This document shows positions 33,008-40,201 of a stretch of DNA of 40,201 nucleotides, piece by piece (position 1 is the stretch's first letter; the number at the start of each line of letters is the position of its first letter). The stretch comes from JACVCK01 sp041940385 (GTDB lineage: Bacteria; Planctomycetota; Phycisphaerae; Phycisphaerales; UBA1924). The stretch lies in assembly GCA_041940385.1 (NCBI GenBank), contig JBGTSD010000019.1, positions 1-40,201 of the forward strand. Direction: 5' to 3'. Below the pieces are notes generated by a model. It had not been told where the DNA came from, searched no databases, and saw nothing but the letters and a program-made list of their open reading frames with translations. Made by a program: the position numbers and the translations under genes.

Positions 33008-35537
33008 GGGCCTTCCTTCCCGCCGGACGCTCGGCGCGTTCCTCGAGCGTCGTCACCATCCTGCGCACGCGCTGCTCCCAGGTCTCGCTGCTTGTCGTGG
33101 TGGCGCGCAGGCTCTCCGCCCAGAGCGGGAACGCCAGCGGCGTCAGGTCGCCCGGTCGGACGAGCCGGATCGTGGCGCCGGCCGAGTCCTCAAGCGCCGC
33201 GCGCAGGCGGCGAATCTCGAGCTGCGCGTTCATCACCTCGCGCGACGCCTGCGTCAGCAGCAGGTTGTCCGGATCGAACTCGCGGAACACATCGAAGAAC
33301 ATGTCGCTCGACGCCTGCAATTGGCGCGACGGCTTGAGCCGCCCCGGAAAGCCCTGGTGCGTCAGCCCGGCGATCCGCGCGACCTCGCGAAACTGCCGGC
33401 GCGCCAGCTCCGTCGAGTTCAGCGCGGCCAGCAGGTCCTCGATCAGGTTCTTGGTGGAGAGCAGCGAGCGCCAATCGTCCTCGGTCAGCTCCATCGGCTC
33501 GTTGCTCAGCAATTCGACGCCGTAGTCCGTCACCACCGCCTGCACCGACGAACTCCGCCGGCGCGTCACCCGCTGCGCCAGCACGGCGCCCAGGCCCTCG
33601 TGCGCCAGTCGCCCGGCGAACGGGAACAGGAACGCGTGATGCCCGTCGCGCGTCTCGATCGTCTCGATGAGCAGTTCGTCCGGCGCCGGAATGATCGACA
33701 GGGCCTGCTGAAGCTCGAGCAGCGGGCGCACCGCCTCCATCTCGGGTCCGTCGTACCGACCCGCGATCGCCTCCGCCATCCGTCGTCGAACCGCGCGTGC
33801 AAGCTGCGTCGACAGCGGCATTTTGCCGCCGTTCCAGCGCGGCACGATCCCCCGCCGGTTCGTGGCCCTGCGCACCAACGCCGTCATCTCGCGCAGCCGG
33901 ATCAGCTCCAGCACGGACCCTGCGAACACAAAGCGATCGCCCGGCTGCAGGCGGGAGATGAACGACTCCTCGATCGTTCCCAGCACGCGCCCGCGTTGAT
34001 ATTGCACGCGCACCGCCATGTCGCCGACGATCGTCCCGATGCTCATGCGATGCATCGTGGCGATCCGCCGGTCCTCGACGCGCCAGCGCCCGTTGTCCTC
34101 CGTGACCCGCGCGAACTGCGGGTAGGCCGTGAGCGCCGGCCCGCCGCGGCGGACGAAGTCCATCGCCCACGTCCATTCCTCGTCGCTCAGCTCGGCGTAC
34201 GCGAGCGTCGTCCGCACCTCCCGCCGCAGCGCCTCTTCGTCAAATCCGCCGCCCATCGCCGCCGTCACCAGGTGCTGCGCGAGCACGTCCAGCGCCCCGC
34301 GCTGGCACGGACGAGATTCCAACTCGCCCGAGCCGATCGCGTCCCTCGCCGCGGCGAACTCGATCAGCTCCAGCGCGTGCGACGGCACGCACACGATGCG
34401 GCTCGTCGCGCCGGGTCGATGCCCGCTCCGCCCCGATCGCTGAATGAACCGCGCCACGCCCTTCGGGCTGCCGACCTGGATGACCTGATCCACCGGCGCG
34501 AAGTCCACGCCCAGGTCCAGACTCGACGTGCACACCACGCAGCGCAGCGCTGAGCCGCCCTCGCCGAATCTGCGCAGCAAGTCCTCGACTTCCGTGCGGA
34601 TCTCCCGATCCAGCGACCCGTGGTGCAGCGCGACCTTGCCGATCAGGTCCGGTCGTTTGCCGATGATCGTGCGGAACCAGATCTCCGCCTGTGAACGCGT
34701 GTTCGTGAAGAGCAGCGTCGTCCCCGCCCGCTCGATCGCCCCGATCACCTCCTCCGCCAGCGACACGCCGATGTGGCCGGCCCAGGGGAACCGTTCGATC
34801 GTCCGCGGCAGGAGCGTCTCGACCTCCACCCGCTTGGGCGCGTCGCCGCGCACGATCGTCGCCGGCGGACCACTGATGCCGACGAGCGCCCGCGCCGCCT
34901 CGTCCATATTGCCGAGCGTCGCGGAGAGCCCCCACGTGCGCACGCCCGGACAGGCGCCGCGCACACGCGAGAGCGCCAGCTCGGTCTGCACGCCGCGTTT
35001 CGTGCCCATCAGCTCGTGCCATTCGTCCACGACGACGCAGCGCAGCGCGGCGAAGCGCTCTCGCCAGTCCTCATAGGACTGGAGGATGGAGAGACTCTCG
35101 GGCGTCGTGACGAGCGCGTCGGGCATCGTCCTGCGCTGCCGCAGTTTGACCGACGAGGACGTATCGCCGGTGCGGCTCTCGACCCGCCAGCCGACGCCGA
35201 GGGCGTCGCACGCCTGTTGGAGGGCGAGGGTGGTGTCCGCCGCGAGGGCGCGGAGCGGGGTCAGCCAGAGAGCCTTGAGCCCGGGTGTCGCGTCGCCGCT
35301 CGATCGGACGCCCTCCAGCACGGGTCCCAGCCAGACCGCCACGGTCTTGCCCGAGCCGGTAGGGGAGTGCAGCAGGCCGGACTGACCTCGGAGGTAGGCC
35401 GCCCAACATTCGATCTGGAACGGAAAGGGGGTCCACCCTCGCTCTCGGAACCAGCCCAGGGCGGGACGGAGGGACTCATCGACCGCGGCGCCGCGGGAAT
35501 CGGCCTGGATCGGGGTTCTACGGGTCGCTCCGGGCAT
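32991..35537 (-). CDS. Ligase-associated DNA damage response DEXH helicase (Lhr-like)
   Basis: An 848-residue superfamily 2 helicase of the Lhr-like group. Motif I is SPTGSGKT (Lys64); the motif II variant DEWH marks the DEXH class; TTPESL, LSATLGNMDEAARALVG, FTNTRSQAEIWF, and QRSGRSGHRPGATSR give the remaining motifs. The C-terminal half is the DNA-gating domain of Lhr. It is first in the pair with PdeM. ATG 35537 lies seven bases after TACCCT (with TTGATA 16 bases further upstream), so translation may be leaderless. Confidence 0.94.
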   Translation of the reverse strand: MPGATRRTPIQADSRGAAVDESLRPALGWFRERGWTPFPFQIECWAAYLRGQSGLLHSPTGSGKTVAVWLGPVLEGVRSSGDATPGLKALWLTPLRALAADTTLALQQACDALGVGWRVESRTGDTSSSVKLRQRRTMPDALVTTPESLSILQSYEDWRERFAALRCVVVDEWHELMGTKRGVQTELALSRVRGACPGVRTWGLSATLGNMDEAARALVGISGPPATIVRGDAPKRVEVETLLPRTIERFPWAGHIGVSLAEEVIGAIERAGTTLLFTNTRSQAEIWFRTIIGKRPDLIGKVALHHGSLDREIRTEVEDLLRRFGEGGSALRCVVCTSSLDLGVDFAPVDQVIQVGSPKGVARFIQRSGRSGHRPGATSRIVCVPSHALELIEFAAARDAIGSGELESRPCQRGALDVLAQHLVTAAMGGGFDEEALRREVRTTLAYAELSDEEWTWAMDFVRRGGPALTAYPQFARVTEDNGRWRVEDRRIATMHRMSIGTIVGDMAVRVQYQRGRVLGTIEESFISRLQPGDRFVFAGSVLELIRLREMTALVRRATNRRGIVPRWNGGKMPLSTQLARAVRRRMAEAIAGRYDGPEMEAVRPLLELQQALSIIPAPDELLIETIETRDGHHAFLFPFAGRLAHEGLGAVLAQRVTRRRSSSVQAVVTDYGVELLSNEPMELTEDDWRSLLSTKNLIEDLLAALNSTELARRQFREVARIAGLTHQGFPGRLKPSRQLQASSDMFFDVFREFDPDNLLLTQASREVMNAQLEIRRLRAALEDSAGATIRLVRPGDLTPLAFPLWAESLRATTTSSETWEQRVRRMVTTLEERAERPAGRKAHAARV

Positions 35538-35544
35538 TTCGATT

Positions 35545-35572
35545 AGGGTATTGTTCGTCCATCGATTATCAA
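35545..35572 (-). promoter_or_regulatory. Candidate promoter of the helicase-pdeM operon
   Basis: TTGATA (35567-35572, five of six to the -35 consensus), 16-base spacer, TACCCT (35545-35550), then seven bases to ATG 35537. The transcript would begin at or one or two bases before the start codon. Confidence 0.45.
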
Positions 35573-35670
35573 CCCGATCAGGCGCCGAGCGACGCCGGGA
35601 TCATGGTCCGGAAACCCCTCGTTTCCGCCCGTAGACGCAAAAAAATCTCAGTCGAAACCCTTCGGGACTA

Positions 35671-35698
35671 TTGCAAGCGACCCGCTCAGGTGTAGATT
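35671..35698 (+). promoter_or_regulatory. Candidate promoter of the PEP-CTERM-like gene
   Basis: TTGCAA (35671-35676), 16-base spacer, TAGATT (35693-35698); each hexamer matches four of six consensus positions. Transcription from here would give a leader of about 190 bases containing the hairpin at 35777-35811. Confidence 0.4.
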
Positions 35699-35776
35699 CT
35701 TGGATGGTCTACCGGCGCCTCGGCGTCGGCGGAGACGGGCTGTGGAGGAACACGTCACCCTCTTCAGCGAGAAGGA

Positions 35777-35811
35777 ATGAGTTGCTCGGTGAGACGTCCG
35801 TCTCAACTCAT
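35777..35811 (+). promoter_or_regulatory. Leader hairpin upstream of the PEP-CTERM-like gene
   Basis: Outer stem ATGAGTT (35777-35783) with AACTCAT (35805-35811) and inner stem GAGAC (35791-35795) with GTCTC (35800-35804), separated by a seven-base bulge on the 5' side and closed by a GTCC loop. No T tract follows, so it is not a terminator. It lies 87 bases before the start codon. Confidence 0.5.
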
Positions 35812-35898
35812 CGAGTGCTGCCGTCGGTTCGTTCGACCTGTGTCGGTCCTCACGCCGGCGTTGCAGTGAAGAGGCGCCTTTTTAGGAGAGAAGAACAC

Positions 35899-36552
35899 AT
35901 GAAGAAGGTCCTGCTTAGCGCGGCCGTTCTGGCGATGACCGCCGGCGCGGCGATGGCCTCGCAGCTCTCTGCGACGGCCGGTTTCCAGAACAGCAAGTTC
36001 GAGGTTCCCGGCGGCAACGTCGGCGCTCCTCGCGGCGTGACGGGCCAGATCGTCAACGTCGACGTTTCGAACATGGAGTCCTGGGACCTCGTCTCCGACG
36101 CCAGCAATCAGGTCTTCCTGATCGACATCGCCGCGATGGCGGGCCTCGGCTCGGGCAGCACGGTCACCATGACCTCCATCGGCTGGGACGTCACGGGCGA
36201 AGCCCTCGGCGCCTCCTGGGCCTCCGAGATGCGCTTCTACTTCGATGACAACATCGCCCCCGACCTCTCGGGTCTCTTCCTCCGTCCGCTCGTCGGCAAC
36301 AACACCCCCGGTCTGTTCTCCAACGCCTCCGCTGGCCAGATCGACCTGTCCGACAACGCCATCCCGAACATCGTGCTCCCCAACGGCATCCTCCGCCTCG
36401 AGGTGCACGAGACGTTCGATGACGTCGCTGACGCCATCGACGGCATCTGGCGCTCCGGCTTCCTCTTCGTCGGCATCGCCGAGATCCCCGCGCCCGGCGC
36501 GACGGCTCTCTTCGGTCTCGCCGGCCTCGCGGGCCTGCGTCGCCGCCGCTAA
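35899..36552 (+). CDS. Secreted protein with PEP-CTERM-like sorting signal
   Basis: A 217-residue protein from ATG 35899, preceded by AGGAGAG at good spacing. It has a signal peptide (MKKVLLSAAVLAMTAGAAMA) and a beta-rich middle of about 165 residues (FEVPGGNVG, TSIGWDVTGEA, ASEMRFYFDD). The C-terminus is a tripartite sorting signal: EIPAPGATALF, hydrophobic GLAGLAGL, then RRRR. This is the PAPG variant rather than strict PEP. An exosortase or archaeosortase-like enzyme should process it; none is in the window. A strong terminator follows. The isolated gene with a long structured leader suggests high or regulated expression. Confidence 0.88.
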   Translation: MKKVLLSAAVLAMTAGAAMASQLSATAGFQNSKFEVPGGNVGAPRGVTGQIVNVDVSNMESWDLVSDASNQVFLIDIAAMAGLGSGSTVTMTSIGWDVTGEALGASWASEMRFYFDDNIAPDLSGLFLRPLVGNNTPGLFSNASAGQIDLSDNAIPNIVLPNGILRLEVHETFDDVADAIDGIWRSGFLFVGIAEIPAPGATALFGLAGLAGLRRRR

Positions 36553-36585
36553 TTGTTGAAGTCAGGATTGACTCCCGAATCAAGG

Positions 36586-36620
36586 CGCGGCCCCGGCATT
36601 GCCGGGGTCGCGTTCTTTTT
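36586..36620 (+). terminator. Rho-independent terminator after the PEP-CTERM-like gene
   Basis: A 12-pair stem with one G-U pair, from CGCGGCCCCGGC (36586-36597) to GCCGGGGTCGCG (36601-36612), three-base loop ATT, then TTCTTTTT (36613-36620). This is the strongest terminator in the window. Confidence 0.92.
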
Positions 36621-36661
36621 GCCGCGCCCCGGCGCGCCGATCGGGTCATCATCCATGCGAC

Positions 36662-36667
36662 TATCAT
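36662..36667 (+). promoter_or_regulatory. Possible -10 element of the YHS-like/PPK2 operon
   Basis: TATCAT (five of six to consensus), 31 bases before ATG 36699, leaving room for a leader with a GGAG ribosome site. No convincing -35 element. Confidence 0.35.
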
Positions 36668-36698
36668 CGCGCCCCGCCAACTTCGTGGAGCACTCACC

Positions 36699-37376
36699 AT
36701 GCACGCACCAGCGCAGCAGCTTGCAGGCCGCTTCGACGCCGTCGAGAGGGAGGCCGCGCAGGCTCGCGAACGATTCCACGCCCATGCCGCGAACGAGGCC
36801 CGCGCCCTCACGCAGCGCTTCCAGAAGTTCGAGGCCGTCCGCGCCGAGATCCGCGAACTCTTCAAGCCCCGTCTCGACGCGCTCGTCCGGCGCATCCCCG
36901 ACGCCAAACCCCTGGTCGAGTCCGGCGCGGACCGCGGCGAGATGCGCCTTATCCTGGGCCACACCACGGAATGCCCGCCGCTGGTGACGCTCACGATGGC
37001 GGTGTCCCACGATGGCCGCGCCGAGCGCGTCGTCCTCGACTACACGCTCTCCATCGTGCCAATCTTCATGGAGTTCTCGCCTAGCGCTCGCTTCGAGTCG
37101 CCGATCGAGCCCTTCGATTGCGATGGCGCCTCGCGCTGGATCGAGGATCAGCTCGTGGAGTTCCTGAAGACCTACAAGTCGATCCCGATGGTGGAGGCCT
37201 ACCAGCGCGACTGCATGGTGCTGGACCCCGTCGCGCGCGTCTGGTTCGGCAAGGGTCTGGCCAAGGCGCAGCGGACCGCGGCCGGCGCGACGTACTACTT
37301 CGCCAGCGACGACGCCGCGCAGGAATTCGATCGTGATCCCGCCCGCTACACGGGCCAGGCGGCCGGAAACAAGTGA
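36699..37376 (+). CDS. Unknown protein with degenerate YHS-like C-terminal domain
   Basis: A 225-residue protein from ATG 36699 with GGAG upstream. Residues about 1-60 form an Arg/Glu/Ala-rich coiled coil. The middle (about 70-165) is an uncharacterised alpha/beta region. The last ~45 residues look like a YHS domain (VLDPVARVWF...ATYYFASDDAAQEFDRDPARYTG), but the usual cysteines are replaced: DPVC is DPVA, and the FCS..C segment is FASDDA. Metal binding by that domain is therefore probably lost. It overlaps the PPK2 gene by four bases (GTGA), so the two should be co-translated. The function is unknown; a PPK2 partner is possible. Confidence 0.8.
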   Translation: MHAPAQQLAGRFDAVEREAAQARERFHAHAANEARALTQRFQKFEAVRAEIRELFKPRLDALVRRIPDAKPLVESGADRGEMRLILGHTTECPPLVTLTMAVSHDGRAERVVLDYTLSIVPIFMEFSPSARFESPIEPFDCDGASRWIEDQLVEFLKTYKSIPMVEAYQRDCMVLDPVARVWFGKGLAKAQRTAAGATYYFASDDAAQEFDRDPARYTGQAAGNK

Positions 37377-38281
37377 GCGTCATCAAGCTCCAGCGCGTGC
37401 TCGAAACCATCCGCGTCGAACCGGGCAAGAAGGCCCGGCTCTCCGAGCGAGACACCGACTGGCGCGACGAGCCCGAGCTGCGCGGCCTGACGTCGGACCA
37501 GCTCAAGGGACGCGCCAAGGACGTCATCGAGCGCAGTCTGAACGAACTGACCGACGCGCAGGAGCGCCTCTGGGCCGACGATCGACGCTCCGTGCTCGTC
37601 GTCCTCCAGGCCATGGACGCCGCGGGCAAGGACAGCGCGATCAAGCACATCATGTCCGGCGTCAACCCGCAGGGCTGCACGGTCCGCTCCTTCAAGCAGC
37701 CCTCCGCCGAAGAGCTCGATCACACGTTCCTCTGGCGCTCCATGAAGGCGGCGCCGGAGCGCGGCAAGATCGTCATCTTCAACCGCTCGCACTACGAGGA
37801 CGTCCTCGTCGTCAAGGTGCACCCGAAGATCCTCGACACGCAGAAGCTCCCGCCCGGCAAGCGCGGCAAGTCCTTCTGGAACGCCCGCTACGACGACATC
37901 AACGCCTTCGAGCGCCACCTCCATCGGAACGGCGTGCTGATCCTGAAGTTCTTCCTGCACGTCTCGAAGAAAGAGCAGAAGCAGCGCCTGCTCGCCCGCC
38001 TCGAAAACCCGGACAAGCTCTGGAAGTTCTCGATGGCCGACCTGCGCGAACGCGACTACTGGAATGACTACATGGACGCCTACGACGACATGCTCACCGA
38101 GACGAGCACCGCGTGGGCCCCGTGGCACGTCGTTCCCGCCGACCACAAGTGGGTCACCCGCGCCGTCATCGCCTCCGTCATGGCCCACGAGATCGACAAG
38201 CTCGACCTGCAGTTCCCCGAGCCCGACCCCGAGCTCGTGAACTCGCTCGACGAGGCGCGTCGCCGGCTCGAGGCCGACTGA
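37373..38281 (+). CDS. ppk2: Polyphosphate kinase 2 family protein
   Basis: Transfers phosphate between polyphosphate and nucleotides. The 302-residue protein has the PPK2 Walker A variant MDAAGKDSAIKH (Lys86), GCTVRSFKQPSAEELDHTFLWR, the Walker B region IVIFNRSHYEDVLV, and the lid segment RYDDINAFERHL followed by LILKFFLHVSKKEQKQRL. Single-domain length and these motifs fit the PPK2 family; whether it prefers AMP, ADP or both cannot be read with certainty. GTG 37373 overlaps the previous stop as GTGA. Confidence 0.95.
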   Translation: MSVIKLQRVLETIRVEPGKKARLSERDTDWRDEPELRGLTSDQLKGRAKDVIERSLNELTDAQERLWADDRRSVLVVLQAMDAAGKDSAIKHIMSGVNPQGCTVRSFKQPSAEELDHTFLWRSMKAAPERGKIVIFNRSHYEDVLVVKVHPKILDTQKLPPGKRGKSFWNARYDDINAFERHLHRNGVLILKFFLHVSKKEQKQRLLARLENPDKLWKFSMADLRERDYWNDYMDAYDDMLTETSTAWAPWHVVPADHKWVTRAVIASVMAHEIDKLDLQFPEPDPELVNSLDEARRRLEAD

Positions 38282-38288
38282 TCGCGCC

Positions 38289-40201
38289 CTAATGCGCCGC
38301 CGCAGGAGTCTTCGCCGCTTCCGGCGCCGCGTGCTTGCGCCCGAACAGCTTGTCCGACACGCCCTGGATCGCCACGTACAGGACCGGCGTGAACACCAGG
38401 CCCAGGAACGTGTTGCCGATCATGCCGAAGAACACCGCCGTGCCGATCGCCTGCCGGCTCGCGGCGCCGGCGCCCGTCGCGATCATCAGTGGCAGCACGC
38501 CGAGGATGAACGCCAGCGCCGTCATCAGGATCGGCCGCAGCCGCTGACGCGACGCCTCGATCGCCGACTCGCGCACGCTCTTGCCCTGTTCGTGATACGC
38601 CTTTGCGAACTCCACGATCAGGATCGCATTCTTGGCGCCGAGGCCGACCAGCAGCACGAGCCCGACCTGCGTGTAGATGTTGTTGTCCATGCCGCGCCAG
38701 ATGAGCCCGCCCATCGCGCCGAGCATCGCCAGCGGGATCGAGAGGATCACCGAGAGCGGGATGATCCAGCTTTCGTAGAGCGCCGAGAGGATCAGGTACA
38801 CCACGACCAGCGCCATCGCGAACACGACGATCGCCTGGCTGCCCACCAGCTTCTCCTGGTACGACAGCGCGGTCCACTCCGGGACAACGCCAGGCGGCAG
38901 CTTCGCCTCGGCCATGCTCTCGACGATCTTGAGCGCCTCGCCCGACGACACGCCCGGCGCCGGAGCGCCGCGCAGCACCGACGAAGGATAGAGGTTGTAG
39001 CGGATCACCCGATCCGCCCCCATGCTCTCCTCGACGTGCACGACGGCGCCGAGCGGGATCATGTCGCCCGCCGGCGAGCGCACTTCGAGCCGCTTGATCG
39101 CGTCCGCCTGCGCACGGAACCGGCTGTCCGCCGACACCGTGACCTGCCACGTGCGCCCGAACAGATTGAAGTCATTGACGTAGAACGGCGCAAGGTACCC
39201 CGTCAGCGTCGAGAAGACGTCCTGCAGGGGCAGCCCCATCGCCTTGACCTTCTCGCGATCCACGTCCACGTAGAGCTGCGGCACCGCGGCTCGAAAGGCG
39301 CTGTTCACCGCCGTGAGCTTCGACTGCGCGTTGCCGTCCTGCACCAGCCCCTGCGTCACGTCCTGCAGCGCATAACGCCCGATGCCCGCGCGATCCTCGA
39401 CGCGAAGGTCAAACCCCGTCGCGTTGCCCAGCCCGTCCACCGCCGGCAGGCCGAAGACCACGCAGATCGCGTCCGGGATCGCGCTCAGCCGATGACGCAA
39501 GTCCGCCACGATGGTGTCGAAGTCGCGCCCGAGCGGCAGGCGCTCCTCCCAGTCCGTCAACCGCACGAAGAAGAAGCCGTAGTTCGATCCATTGCCGTTG
39601 AGCATCGAGAACCCGGGCAGCGCGTTGAAGCTCTCGACGCCCTCGACCTCGGGCAGGATCGCCTCGACCTTCCTCACCGCGTCGCTGGTGCGCTCGAGCG
39701 ATGACGAATCGGGCATCCAGACCTCGATGAGCACGAGCCCGCGATCCTCGTCCGGAACGAACCCGGTCGGCACCGCCTTGAAGGCCAGCGCCGTCGCGAT
39801 GCCGCACGCCGCGAACGCCGCGAGCGTGAACACGATCACCGCCGGGTGCACGAGGAATCGGACAATGGCCGCGTACCCGCCCGACAGCCCGTTGAAGACG
39901 GCGTTGAAGCCGCGCGTGAACCGGTTGGCCTTCTTGCCCGGCTTATGGGCCTTCAGGACCATGCCGCAGAGCGCCGGCGTGAGCGTCACGGCGCAGATGC
40001 CGCTGAGCAGCGTGCTGCCGGCGATGATGAGCGCGAACTGCCGGAAGAGCTGGCCGCTGATGCCCGGAAGGAACGCCGTGGGCACGAACACCGCCATCAG
40101 CACGACCGTCATGCTGACGACCGGCGCGAGCACCTCGATCATCGCCTTGCGCGTCGCCTCCTTGGGTGGCAGGTGCTCCTCGGTCATAATGCGCTCGACG
40201 T
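38289..40201 (-). CDS. RND efflux pump inner-membrane permease (HAE1/AcrB type), 5' end cut
   Basis: C-terminal two-thirds of an AcrB-like proton-driven multidrug exporter. The frame is open to the window edge, reading VERIMTEEHLPPKEATRKAM, which matches the conserved cytoplasmic loop before TM4 of AcrB, so the ATG at 40187 is internal and not the start. Next come SMTVVLMAVFVPTAFLPG and LTPALCGMVL, the second large periplasmic domain (about residues 115-410), and the final block of membrane helices (VVYLILSALYESW, AMLGAMGG, GLVLLVGLGAKNAILIVEFA, ILMTALAFILGVLPL). GLGAKNAILIVEFA is the typical TM10 motif. The tail is short and Ala-rich. Membrane-fusion and outer-membrane partners must lie outside. 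Confidence 0.95.
   Translation of the reverse strand, partial: VERIMTEEHLPPKEATRKAMIEVLAPVVSMTVVLMAVFVPTAFLPGISGQLFRQFALIIAGSTLLSGICAVTLTPALCGMVLKAHKPGKKANRFTRGFNAVFNGLSGGYAAIVRFLVHPAVIVFTLAAFAACGIATALAFKAVPTGFVPDEDRGLVLIEVWMPDSSSLERTSDAVRKVEAILPEVEGVESFNALPGFSMLNGNGSNYGFFFVRLTDWEERLPLGRDFDTIVADLRHRLSAIPDAICVVFGLPAVDGLGNATGFDLRVEDRAGIGRYALQDVTQGLVQDGNAQSKLTAVNSAFRAAVPQLYVDVDREKVKAMGLPLQDVFSTLTGYLAPFYVNDFNLFGRTWQVTVSADSRFRAQADAIKRLEVRSPAGDMIPLGAVVHVEESMGADRVIRYNLYPSSVLRGAPAPGVSSGEALKIVESMAEAKLPPGVVPEWTALSYQEKLVGSQAIVVFAMALVVVYLILSALYESWIIPLSVILSIPLAMLGAMGGLIWRGMDNNIYTQVGLVLLVGLGAKNAILIVEFAKAYHEQGKSVRESAIEASRQRLRPILMTALAFILGVLPLMIATGAGAASRQAIGTAVFFGMIGNTFLGLVFTPVLYVAIQGVSDKLFGRKHAAPEAAKTPAAAH

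Larger units (their letters stand above)
35538..35898. other. Divergent intergenic region, helicase / PEP-CTERM gene
   Basis: A 361-base gap. On the minus side it holds the proposed helicase promoter (35545-35572). On the plus side it holds a possible promoter (35671-35698) and a long leader with a hairpin (35777-35811) before the PEP-CTERM-like gene. The in-frame plus-strand extension upstream of 35899 is not protein-like. Confidence 0.6.

Overview
This 40.2 kb window is high-GC bacterial chromosome with tightly packed genes. It most likely comes from a member of the Planctomycetota, class Phycisphaerae. That placement is an inference from protein style: secreted proteins ending in calcium-binding dockerin-like repeats and a terminal cysteine, a PEP-CTERM-like protein ending in PAPG plus a hydrophobic stretch plus RRRR, a pseudopilin with an H-X9-DG tail, and several membrane proteins of unknown family. 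No rRNA, tRNA, CRISPR array, insertion sequence or prophage was recognised. I call 30 protein genes, two of them cut by the window edges.

Layout. 1-1452: 3' part of an ABC-F ATPase. 1453-2823: secreted beta-helix protein with a dockerin-like C-terminus. 2953-4979: two-gene operon of unknown membrane proteins. 4980-6811: Bcp peroxiredoxin and two small membrane proteins. 6819-8932: M16 peptidase and a divergent HNH nuclease. 8981-13049: FIST sensor protein and a large secreted protein. 13039-14764: TruD and a DUF151 bifunctional-nuclease protein. 14837-18846: operon of a DinB-like protein, an NRDE/TANGO2 protein and a three-domain fusion (hydrolase, DedA, ATP-grasp). 18930-21411: GH3-family acyl-amido synthetase with an alpha/beta hydrolase. 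21671-23817: ABC-2 exporter pair. 23905-27804: PstS-like protein carrying a dockerin array, preceded by a pseudopilin gene. 28010-32328: divergent trehalose genes (OtsB-GH15 fusion and OtsA). 32330-35537: ligase-associated PdeM phosphoesterase and DEXH helicase. 35899-36552: PEP-CTERM-like secreted protein. 36699-38281: degenerate YHS protein and PPK2 polyphosphate kinase. 38289-40201: 5'-truncated RND efflux permease.

How the genes work together. Trehalose metabolism is a complete local module: OtsA makes trehalose-6-phosphate, the phosphatase half of the fusion releases trehalose, and the GH15 half may hydrolyse it or another alpha-glucoside. The helicase and PdeM are half of the known four-gene ligase-associated DNA repair set; the ligase and exonuclease are not in the window.

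The most interesting locus is 23905-27931. A pseudopilin gene is followed by a PstS-like binding protein fused to about eight dockerin-type calcium motifs. About 88 bases upstream of the pseudopilin lie four 7-base direct repeats at exact 11-base spacing (27892-27931). That is the geometry of a Pho box, which PhoB/PhoP-type regulators bind. I read this as a candidate phosphate-responsive surface-display system; it is a hypothesis from sequence only. A second recurring pattern is a TAnnnT -10-like hexamer 6-7 bases before the ATG of three genes (M16 peptidase, FIST, helicase), which suggests leaderless transcripts.
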